Shown here piece after piece: positions 1 to 9,400 of a DNA stretch of 64,000 bases. Location: contig JAJEKV010000093.1 in NCBI GenBank assembly GCA_021234155.1, positions 2,279,712 to 2,343,711 of the forward strand, given 5' to 3'. This DNA comes from Isoetes taiwanensis. Its lineage: Eukaryota; Streptophyta; Lycopodiopsida; Isoetales; Isoetaceae. Within the stretch, counting starts at the first letter, position 1; the number at the start of each line of letters is the position of its first letter. Under the pieces are notes generated by a model, which ran no database searches, had not been told where the DNA came from, and saw only the letters and a list, made by a program, of their open reading frames with translations. The position numbers and the translations under genes are program-made.

Positions 1-392
1 AGACAGCTTAGGAGCAACAATTTTGATAGCATATTTCCAGGGCTAGTACAAATAGTGCAAGATGTTTGGGGTTCTGAAGCCCCTGCTGTTAGGGGTTATC
101 AAGAGTGCAGGATTAAGCCTATTTGGATGTCAGATTTTTTTTCTATCTATGAGCACGTTTTTTGTAGGAAGGACATTGCAAATCATCACATTCCATTGTA
201 TTTGCCCGAGCATATGCACTTCATTACAAAGGAATAAGCATTGATTGGGATGAGGTGAAAGCAAGTGCAAGTCTTCATTCAAAAGGCCCTCAAAAAGAAT
301 CTAACCTGACAGAATTAGCTACAATAAAATCTTCCAATGTTAAAGCTACTAAATGTATGCCTCAGGTAGATTGGGGCAGCAGTTGGAAATGA
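1..392 (+). CDS. Partial unrecognised coding region, open at the window edge
   Basis: One frame is open from base 1 to a stop at 235-237, and a second frame is open from 153 to about 392. The second frame reads as plausible protein (FARAYALHYKGISIDWDEV around 201-257). The two frames overlap for about 80 bases, so either an indel shifts the frame or an intron boundary lies in the overlap. The segment just precedes the coiled-coil/RING-like frame starting at 370 and may belong to the same gene, because a CAG|GTAG splice-like site lies at 363-369. I do not recognise the family. It could also be a decayed transposon gene. Confidence 0.3.
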
Positions 393-981
393 TGAAAAGG
401 TGGAGGAAAGAAGAGCATTAGATTCTCCCTCCATGCTTGATGAAATACAAACTTTAAAAGAGAAAAGAAAAGCAATGGAAATTGATCTGTTGAAGCATAA
501 GAGTGATAAGAGCTTTTTAACAAGACTTGTGCAGAATAAAGATGCACAAATATGTGAGCAGTTCAGTATTATGGCAGGTTTAAAAGCAAGCGGAAAGCCA
601 ATTGATGTGCAAGTGGCTTTGGCATCCCACTTAGAGGAGGAGAAATCAAGTTTTTTTGCTGACTTAGATGCTCTAATGATTCCCATTGATGGTTTAAAGG
701 CTGATTTGCAAGAATTAGAAGCTGCCATTGAAAAAATCAGCAAGGGTTTGGAAGTTAATTCCAACTGTGAGAATAGAATCAAGGAGATGACTAAGCATTT
801 GGAAAAATCAGACCCGATAGGCCTGCAGCCCACTCCCATACTCGTAGCAAGACAGAGCGCTTCATCGTCACATATTACCAATGCTTGCAACAGCTGCAAT
901 GATTGCCTTGACTCAACCATGGTAATATCTCCACTTTGTGGTCATACATATTGTCTATTTTGTCTTGTATTCAGGGTTTGA
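370..981 (+). CDS. Coiled-coil protein with a half RING-like zinc finger, partial
   Basis: The frame is open from just after a TAG at 367-369 to a TGA at 979-981 (about 203 codons), with a GTG but no obvious ATG near its beginning, so it is probably an internal exon. The first 130 residues are rich in Leu, Lys and Glu with heptad-like spacing and no Pro/Gly breaks, which suggests a coiled coil. The end contains C-x2-C-x11-C-G-H-x2-C-x2-C, the first six ligands of a C3HC4 RING finger (known from E3 ubiquitin ligases). The last Cys pair is missing and would have to lie in a following exon; a good donor (CAAG|GTACAT) is at 1048-1055. A role as an E3 ligase is only an inference. Three spliceable exons of another short protein follow at 1698 and could be the same gene. 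Confidence 0.45.
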   Translation: MGAAVGNDEKVEERRALDSPSMLDEIQTLKEKRKAMEIDLLKHKSDKSFLTRLVQNKDAQICEQFSIMAGLKASGKPIDVQVALASHLEEEKSSFFADLDALMIPIDGLKADLQELEAAIEKISKGLEVNSNCENRIKEMTKHLEKSDPIGLQPTPILVARQSASSSHITNACNSCNDCLDSTMVISPLCGHTYCLFCLVFRV

Positions 982-1196
982 ACAACGAATACATGTGTAC
1001 ATGATTGTTCATGGTCCGAGGACCTGCGGCACTGCTTAGGAATCCCTTCTCAAGGTACATCTATTTCTATTTTTATTACATATTTAGTTTGAATGTACTT
1101 CGATGTAGTTAGTTTCCATCATGTACATAATTGTATTAGCATTTGATTTGGCGTGGTTTTGGCTTTACTGTATGAAAGAGGAAATGTATTTGCTTC

Positions 1197-1470
1197 TGTT
1201 CTTTACATTTACATGTGCCATGAAGTGTTTTTCTGGAATTCCTTTACATTCAATGCTGAATGTTGTATTTGATAGGGTGTATTGCATCTGACTGTACTTT
1301 ACATTTACGTGTGATCTGAAATGCATATGAATTTAGTGTTTGATTTTCCTTTACATTCAATGTTGAATGTTGTATTTGATAGGGTGTATTGCATATGACT
1401 TTGTTCTTTACATTTTACATATGTTCTGAAATGCATTTGAATTTAGTATTTGGTTTTCCTTTACATTCTG
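1197..1470 (+). repeat. Tandem repeat of ~110 bp, about 2.5 copies
   Basis: The block with TTTACATTCAATG-TGAATG, TTGTATTTGATAGGGTGTA and GAAATGCAT-TGAATTTAGT occurs at about 1243-1345 and again at 1352-1465, with a degenerate start at 1197. It is AT-rich and non-coding and lies where an intron between the neighbouring exons would be. Confidence 0.7.
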
Positions 1471-1697
1471 ATAAGAATGCACACTAATGTACTTCTATTT
1501 TGTCGTTACATTATCAGTAGAAAGTTTGCATGTAGTAAAAACCTGGTTGCATCTATTTAACATTTGTTCTGTTTTGATTTGCATCTGCTTACTTTTTCTG
1601 CAGATTTTGCTTCTATCTACTCTGCATCTCCCCTTGATTCTGAATCAAGTGTTTACATTTCTTATTTGCTTATGATTCCAATTGTGTCAATGCAGAT

Positions 1698-2251
1698 ATG
1701 GGCAGTATCAAGAAAGCAAGAACTAAAACTGCAGGTAAATTAAACAATTCATGTTTCTTGCACTATGCATAAGTTCTCTCTATTTCATGATCTTATGTTG
1801 TAGATGAAAAGAAGGATATTGTTGGGAAGGGATTGCATTTACCATTCTCAGACATCCCAGTTGCTGAACCTGGCACAAAAGATGCTGCTGCTATCGATGT
1901 TGGAAGTTCATCCACATCTATATCACCTTTGAGAATTGCAATAACTCATAAGCAATCACTGCAAGATTTGGAGACCGAGGGGTACGTGGAGAAAACTTCA
2001 GAAATTGTGGAAGGTAGGATGATTACAGTCTGATTACATTAAGATTGCATCTGTCGTAGTTGGAGTGCACTAATGTGAGAAATTTTGCAGTAGAGGTTGT
2101 TTTCCAAAAAGAGATCCCAGCTGTTGAGCCCGAGCTGCTACTATTGCAGCAACAAGCTGAAAGCCCAGAAAGTAATTGTTTCACTACAACCCCAACATTG
2201 GGTCCACGGTTGAAAACAACAGTAAAAACAAAATGCGAGTTGTTTTTTTGA
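1698..2251 (+). CDS. Three-exon short protein of unknown function
   Basis: Exon 1 is 1698-1734 (ATG start, donor CAG|GTAAAT). Exon 2 is 1804-2013 (acceptor TTGTAG, donor GAAG|GTAGG). Exon 3 is 2091-2251 (acceptor TTTTGCAG, with a CACTAAT branch-point-like motif 20 bases upstream). Both junctions keep the frame, and the splice gives a protein of about 135 residues. The first residues are basic (MGSIKKARTKTADEKK); the rest is acidic and low in structure, with a repeated I-P-x-x-E-P motif in exons 2 and 3. An acceptor-like AG lies just before the ATG, so exon 1 could also continue an upstream reading frame such as the RING-like exon at 370-981. No domain is recognised. Correct phase at two introns is the main support. 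Confidence 0.45.
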
Positions 2252-2282
2252 AGATTTGAAAGAAACCTACACGTAATTATAC

Positions 2283-2621
2283 GGAGGTGTGGTTTTCCAA
2301 GGATATGCCGTAGTTTTTAATAAGGAGCCGTAGTTTTCTTTTTTAAGAATGTGTGGTTTCTTAAGGAGGTGTAGTTTCTTTTTTAAGGATGTGTTGTTTT
2401 CTCAGGTTGTATAGTTTTTTGAAGGGATGTTTTTTTAAGGTGTTGTTTTTTAAGGTAGTGTTTTTTTTTAGGTGTGGTTTTTAATGGTTTTCTAAGAATC
2501 CATGTATGACGAAGTTGTCCACATGCCATTACTGCCACAAAATGGCAGCATACAAGATCTATATGCATGCTTGATACACTTCACTATCATTTGACTTCAT
2601 ACATGTGTGTGTGTGTGTGTG
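2283..2621 (+). repeat. Degenerate G/T-rich repeat and (GT)n tract
   Basis: From 2283 to about 2490 a ~20-25 base motif like AAGGAGGTGTAGTTTTCTTTT recurs imperfectly about eight times. A (GT)9 microsatellite follows at about 2604-2621. No reading frame crosses the block sensibly. Confidence 0.6.
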
Positions 2622-4224
2622 AGCTTGTAGAGCGTGAACCTTGAAGACATCCATCACTTGGCAACTTGTAAAAGACACATTGATATGAAGAACCAAAGAT
2701 GGACACTTTTGGCATCATATAGGCATTTCTTGAAGGACGTGAAATTCAATGGTACTTTGCATGATTCAAGCTTTTGCCATGATGTTACTTCTTAAGGCAT
2801 GATTTGCTATTTCCTAAAGCTTTACTACTATCATTCCATCCAAAAAAATCATCTCTTATACATGATTTTCTTCCCTTTCATACACCACTGCCATTTGTCG
2901 AGACCAAAGTTAACAAGACTATTTTTCCTAGTCAATAGTACACCATTCATCCATCAACATATGAAAAATTGCTAAAATTCCGTCCAATTTAGCCATTTCT
3001 AAAGTCCAAAACCATATTCTCTCTCTAAGAAAATAAAGATAGAGAGAGAAAGTACACTTTTGACATGATATTCCTAGAAAAGGCAAAAAGTTGGCCTAAA
3101 AATCTCAAAATCCAAGCACCATTGTGCATACATGTCAAAGGTTCCATTATATCACCCCCATATCATCACCATGACATATCCATGTTACAAAAAGTTTTTG
3201 ACTAGGAGAAATTTTGTTTGCTAATTCTCTTGCCACATCACCACTCTCACATAGCCATGTTACCCTTTGTTTGCCAAGTCATCGCCTTTGTTGCCAAATC
3301 ACCCATCCCTAGCCATTCTGGCCCCAAAAACAAAAAATCCTTATAATCGAAATTTTCTTATTCCAAAATACAATGGGCTTTGAAAAAATTGAATTTGGCC
3401 AAATTTAGATCCCCAAAATCGATTTCTTGAGATACGTGCAAAAATAAAAAATGACAAAACTAGCATATCTATTCCAAGCCTGCCTACACTTAGTTCCTCT
3501 TATCCCTCTCCGCCACAACTCATTTTAGAAGAAACATTCAAGAAACATCATCAAAAAACTCAAAGATTTTAAGTTCTAAGTCATTGTTGCAAAGTGATAG
3601 TCTATCAGCCGGAAATCGATTTTTGAGGTCATATTTGCATATTTCCTGTTGAGAGAACCAGATGCACTATGCTTGCAAGAGTGTCAGAGATAGTTCTAGG
3701 TATTAGAATTGAAAAAATATCTCATTTGCCCATTCTGCAAAAATCTAAATTCTGCCAAAAATATTGACTTTATTTTGACTTGGTCAAATTGTCAAAATTG
3801 AGTGGGTTATACATATGTTTTGGGGCTAGACTTCTGGTCATAGATTCTTTGAATATTAGAGCACCTGTTTGAATTGAAATGGCATCAAAATTCGAGATTA
3901 TTTGTGCGTGGCATAAGTTTCGTTGAGAGTGCCTTTTCTTGGTTTTGGGAAATCACTTGAAACTTCAGTTCTTTGCGTTATTTTTGCAAGTTTCTTATAT
4001 AGATTGATTGCCTTAAGCAACCTAGAGGTTCTAAACCACTAAGGTTGAAGGTTTGCCAGGAACACCTTTAACATTCATATACTCATCCTTGACATGCAAC
4101 AGGTTGTATCACATATATATGTCACCACAACCTCATGACATGTACATATAGCCTTTCATGGCGCAGACTGGTTTTCTAGACTTCTCTTCATTGACTACAA
4201 GTGTGTTCAAGTTGAGGTCCTTTG
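2622..4224. other. Gene-free AT-rich stretch
   Basis: Both strands are interrupted by frequent stops. No splice-connected frames, tRNA or repeat family was recognised here. Confidence 0.5.
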
Positions 4225-4335
4225 GTCCTTCTTGGCAAAGGGTTGGTCATCTGCATACGGAACTTGGTCCCTAGGGTAATGTCGACAACTTGAGTCCGAT
4301 GGCAGAGCCGATTCACAGTTCCAAGGTGGGTAAAT
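4225..4335 (+). repeat. Diverged relic of the 1.12 kb satellite monomer
   Basis: The stretch around ACTTGGTCCCTAGGGTAATG (4261-4280), followed by TCGACAACTTGAGTCC, aligns in order with the satellite block ACTTGGTCCCTAGGGCAATG / TCGACGTTCGAGTCCATTGG. The upstream GGTTGGTCATC and downstream GATTCACAGTTCC also correspond. It lies 2 kb outside the array and is far more diverged than any monomer inside it. Confidence 0.65.
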
Positions 4336-4369
4336 CACCTGCCTGTTGCATTTTGACTTGCATTGAAAC

Positions 4370-4800
4370 ACGCCACCTAGGCTCCAACATGCCAAGGTAG
4401 CTCCAACATTCCAATTCAAATATTAATGGCCTAAAAATGCCATATCTAATGAAATGTTTTTTAATGGTTTAACTGATTTCATTTGTTATTTTTATTTTTT
4501 AAATGTTGTGCTCCTAAGATCTACCATTTGGCTTCGCACATGCCACGCGGGCTCCAGCATGCCAAGGTGGCTGAAATATGCCAAGGTGGCTCAAATTTGC
4601 CACGTGGGCTCCAACATGCCACCTAGGCTCCCGCATGCCAAAGTGGCTCAACCATGCCACGTGGGATCCGACATGCCAAGATGGCTCAAACACGCCACCT
4701 AGGATGTCAAGGTGGCTCCAACATTCCAATTCAAACATTAATGGCCTAATGCCATTTTTAATGAAATATTTTTCAATGGTTTAATTGATGACATATGTTT
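4370..4800 (+). repeat. Duplicated segment with a ~20 bp minisatellite
   Basis: CCAACATTCCAATTCAAA-ATTAATGGCC followed by an AT-rich tail occurs at about 4400-4480 and again at 4710-4795. Between them (4538-4710) a ~19-21 base motif, roughly CATGCCAmGTGGCTCmAA, is repeated about eight times in variant forms. No coding frame is convincing; the open frames on both strands simply read the repeat. Confidence 0.7.
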
Positions 4801-4817
4801 TTTTAATGGTTCAGCTG

Positions 4818-4884
4818 TTGTACTCCTAGGTTCAAATGTTGTGCTCCTAGGTTCAAATGTTGTGCCCCTAGGTTCAAATCTTGT
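4818..4884 (+). repeat. 23 bp minisatellite, three copies
   Basis: TTGT(A/G)C(T/C)CCTAGGTTCAAAT is repeated three times head to tail, each copy containing CCTAGG. The next 500 bases (4885-5392) show no gene or repeat I can name. Confidence 0.75.
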
Positions 4885-5392
4885 ACATTTGATTGGCCAG
4901 CTTCCGCCCTCAAGATATCTCATGTTATAACACCAACAGATCATTGCTCAGTATCAAAATTTAGAGTATTTTATTTGACGTTTATCTTGATTTTTCAAAT
5001 AGATCACCTTGCCAATTCAAAGATGAGGGGATTCAGCCAAGGATATTCAACCATTACTTACGTTGAGGGACTCGAGCTATGTCGAATAGCCTTTGCAAAC
5101 AAATATACAAAAAATGGAGCCTTGAGTTAACTTTGACTAGATATTAGACTTGGTCTTATATTGAATTAAGAATAGAAGCATTATAACTGTTAGAATGAAG
5201 ATAAATAGTTGGGGAGGCGAACTGGCAATCTTCCCTGTGTCAAACGGGGCTAGAACTTTGCGTTGCAACCTTGCAAGATCCCAGAAGACGGACCACAAAG
5301 AAGTTTCCAAGGCAGCCTTTCCTGGCTGCGCAGGTCCATGAGGTCGCATGCTAATTCCCCCTGGCGTCCTCTCCACGTGATGACATGGTGCC

Positions 5393-5797
5393 AAATCCTA
5401 GTGGAATCCCATGCTGCCTTAGGTTTTCGCATGTTGTAGTCGGAATCTGCTTCATTGGTGCATAGTGGCAGTGCAGAGTGCAATAGTGGCACACAAGGCT
5501 CTATAAATGATGAGGTGGCATCAAAAAGAGCAAGCAAATTTTTTTCTGAGAAGGTGACTATATGCAAAAATTATGGGAGATGACACTGCATGAGTATGGT
5601 GAGGTGGCAAAGATGAGTGGTGAGGTGGAAAATCCTGGTCGAATCCGGCGCTGCCTGTGGTCAAAATCTGCTTCATTGGTGCGGAGTGGAATGGTGGCAC
5701 ATAAGGTGACTTGGCACTATAATGATGAGGTGGCACCAAAAGAGCAAGGAATTTTTTTTAAAGAAAATGACTACATGCAAGAATGATGGGAGATGAC
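5393..5797 (+). repeat. Direct duplication of ~190 bp
   Basis: 5393-5584 and 5629-5797 are diverged direct copies: both run from AATCCT-GT-GAATCC through ATCTGCTTCATTGGTGC and GATGAGGTGGCA to ATGGGAGATGAC. The first copy continues into ACTGCATGAG; the second is cut at GATGAC by the CACTA-like end at 5798. The first copy therefore acts as an empty-site reference. Confidence 0.7.
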
Positions 5798-6373
5798 CAC
5801 TACAAGGGATAGTCGACGTCCAACGACGTCGCGACGTCGAAGAACGACGGGTCGTCGTCGAATATCGACGACATCGTCGTTCAACGACGACAACGTCGTT
5901 TCGACGTCGTTCAACGACGTCTCTCAGGGCTGACGTGTCGGATTGGCCTGCGTGGCATGGTACTGCTGCCAAGCTGGCAAGCGTGCGTGTCGTGCCACGT
6001 GCACAAAACGTCGTTTAACGTCGTCTCGTGGATCTGACGTGGCACATCCGGCTGCGTGGCTTGCTGACATGCCAGGCTGGCACGCCACCGTGTTCTGCCA
6101 CGTCGACATGACGTCGTTGAACGACGACTAAAAAATGACGGCGTGACCCGGTCTTCGGCCGTGGTTTGTCGACATGCCGGTCGGGTAACGCCAAAGTGTC
6201 TCCGCCACGTCGACGTGACGCCGTTAAACGACGCTTTAGAATATCGGCGTGGGTAAAATTTGATTTTTTGCCGGCGGGCCAACTTTCAAAAATTTCGGAT
6301 AAGGTTTAGATCGTCGTCGCGGCCACGCTATTGTCGCCAGAGCGCCACGTAAGAAAACGTCGTTTAACGAGCG

Positions 6374-6374
<1 letters not shown>
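5798..6374 (+). mobile_element. One end of a CACTA-like (En/Spm) DNA transposon
   Basis: The segment begins with CACTACAAGGGATAG, matching the CACTAC(A)AG start typical of plant CACTA elements. It is followed by a GC-rich zone with at least six variants of the palindromic motif CGTCGTT-AACGACG in both orientations (for example near 5877-5920, 6008-6023, 6110-6127 and 6355-6370). Repeated subterminal motifs that bind the transposase are a hallmark of this superfamily. No transposase and no opposite end (CTTGTAGTG) were found in the window. The element is incomplete, non-autonomous or rearranged by the adjoining satellite array. Confidence 0.6.
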
Positions 6375-6424
<50 letters not shown>

Positions 6425-6427
6425 AAA
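6375..6427. repeat. T30-A23 homopolymer palindrome
   Basis: A run of about 30 T is directly followed by about 23 A, a perfect simple palindrome. Its exact length is likely to be poorly determined by sequencing. It separates a fragment of satellite (6277-6312) from the start of the main array. Confidence 0.8.
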
Positions 6428-6454
6428 CGTGCGAAAAAAAAAATTTAATACTGA

Positions 6455-9400
6455 CGTCGCTTATCGTTTGGAATGCCAAAATTACCCTATGGACTAAGTT
6501 ACACGGTCAGTTTTGCAAAAAAACGACACACTTACGCCCTACATTGCAGTATTCAGCAGCCACCTCCTAGGCCAATTGACTACGAGTGTGTTGCACATGA
6601 GATAGTTTGGCTTCTTCGAGGAAGGGGTGGGCTTCGGCCACAAAACTTGGTCCCTAGGGCAATGTCGACGTTCCGAGTCCATTGGCGAGCAGATCACCGA
6701 TTCGGAGAGGGAAGTTGCCCGTCCGGCCGCTGTGGGGCGCCGGAGAGGAATTTTGGGGCAAGCCGCCGGTGGTTTTAGGGTCCGTGCTCGGCGTCAACAC
6801 CCCCCTCTACCTCAAGACACGGCTGCTAAGGTCCTAGTCAAATCGACAAGGATAGAGCCTCAAACGTAAACCCTATGAGTTGCCGGGTTCTAGCGGGGTT
6901 TTGCGTTTTGGGTGCCGAAGTTTTGGTCTTTTGCACTTGGGGCGTGGCGCATCACATGCAGTTGAGAACGCGAAGCAAGGGGAACCGGCGGAATGGAGTT
7001 TGGACTGTACTCCTCCCGTTGTGGCGGTTAGAAGTCAAGGGCCGCTTTGTAGTAGCAAGACATTAAGTAAATTCGTAATTAATGCATAATACGGACTTAA
7101 ATTCTGATTTTTTGTCAGCTAGCTTCCTAAGTCATCGCCAACATACAGGCCAACTTTCAAAAATTTTGGATAAGGTTTAGATCAAATAGTTTGCACTAGA
7201 ACAGTCCGGGCAGCCGAGCTGGCACACTTGCCCAAGTCAAACAAGGCCAGGACCTTGCAAGGCCTCCTCATTAGAGGGGAGAGTCCGAACCCCAGGAGGC
7301 GAGCCCCAAAAAGCTTCCCGAGGCAGCCTTTCTCGGCCAAGCCCTCACGGGGTGTACGCTAAAGACCATACTTCCGGATCTCGGTTCCTCGTGATCCGGC
7401 CAGTTGAATCCTTTGTTCCGGGAACCTGGTCCGAGAAGGTCCAAAAATCCAACATCCGCCCGGAGAACATATCAAACATGGCCCCGGGCGGCGGTGTAGA
7501 AACCAAAGTGTTTTGTCGTTCGGACATTGCGGAGGCTCCGAAATGCCGATCCGACTTCGCCACATCGTCCGGAATGCCAAAATTACCCTAGGGACCAAGT
7601 TACACGGTCGGTTTTGCAAAAGAAAGAAACACTTACGCCCTACATTGCAGTATTCAGCAGCCACCTCCTAGGCCAATTGACTACGAGTGTGTTGCACATG
7701 AGATAGTTTGGCGCTTCTTCGAGAAGGGGTGGGCTTCTGGCCACAAAACTTGGTCCCTAGGGCAATGTCGACGTTAAGGAGTCCATTGGCGAGACAGATC
7801 ACGGTTCCGGAGGGGAAGTTGCCCGTCCGTCGCCAGGCCCGGGGAGAGGAATTTTGGGGCAAGCCGCTTAAGGGTGGTTTTTTAGGGTCCCGCTCGGCGT
7901 CAACACCCCTCTACCTCAAGACACGGTGCAAGGTCCTAGTCAAATCTGACAAGGATAGAGCCTCCGAAACGTAAACCCTATGAGTTGCCAGGTTCTAGCA
8001 GGGTTTGCGTTTTGGGTGCCGAGTTTTGGTCTTTTGCACTTGGGACGTGGCCGATCACATGCAGTTGAGAATGCGAAGCAAAAGCGGAACCGGCGGAATG
8101 GAGTTTGACCTGTACTCCTCCCGTTGTGGCGGTTAGAAGTCAAGGGCCGCTTTTGCGGTGTAGCAAGACATTCGTAAATTCGTAATTAATGCATAAATAC
8201 GGACTTAAATTCTGATTTTTTGTCAGCTAGCTTCCTAAGTCATCGCCAACATGAGGCCAACTTTCAAAAATTTTGGATATGGTTTAGATCAAATAGTTTG
8301 CACTAGAACGGTCCGGGCAGCTGTTGTTGGGGGTGAGCCGAGCCGCACACTTGCCCAAGTCAAACAAGGTCAGGGACGTTGCAAGGCCTCCTCATTAGAG
8401 GGGAGAGTCCGAACCCCCGTGAGTCGAGCCCCAAAAAGCTTCCCGAGGCAGCCTTTCTGGCGGCAAAGACTCACGGGGCGACGCTAAAGACCACACTCCG
8501 GATCTCGGTTCCGTATCCGGCCGTTGAATCCTTTGTTCCGGGAACCTGGTCGAGAAGGTCCAAAAATCTAACATCCGTCGGGAGAACATATCAAACCGCT
8601 AAGCGTCTGCGGCGGCGGTGGTGTAGAAACCAAAGTGTTTTGTCGTTCGGACATTGCGAGGTTCAAATGCCGATCCGACTTCTCCACATCGTCCCGAATG
8701 CCAAAATTACCCTAGGGACCAAGTTACGGTCGGTTTTGCAAAAGAAAGAAACACTTACGCCCTACATTGCGGTATTCGCCAGCCCACCTCCTAGGCCAAT
8801 TGACTACGAAAGTCGTTGCACATGAGATAGTTTGGCGCTTCTTCGAGAAGGGGTGGGCTTCGGCCACAAAACTTGGTCCCTAGGGCAATGTCGACGTTCG
8901 AGTCCATTGGCGAGACAAATCACGGTTCGGGAGAGGGAAGTTGCCCGTCCCGTCGCCCTGGCCTTCGGAGAGGAATTTTGGGGCAAAAGCCGCTTCGGGT
9001 GGTTTTAGGGTCCGGGTGCTCGGGCGTCAACACCCCCTACCTCAAGACACGGCGCAAGGTCCTAGTCAAATCGACAAGGATAGAGCCTCCAAACGTAAAC
9101 CCTATGAGTTGCCGGGTTCTAGCGAGGGGGTTTGCGTTTTGGGTGCCGAAGTTTTGGTCTTTTGCACTTGGGACATGGCCGATCACATGCGTTGAGAACG
9201 CGAAGCAAGGGAATCTGGCGGAATGGAGTTTGGACCTGTACTCCTCCCGTTGTGGCGGTTAGAAGTCAAGGGCGCTTTTGCAGTAGCAAGACATTCAGTA
9301 AATTCGTAATTAATGCATAGTAACGGACTTAAATTCTGATTTTTTTGTCAGCTAGCTTCCTAAGTCATCGCCAACATACATAGGCCAACTTTCAAAAATT

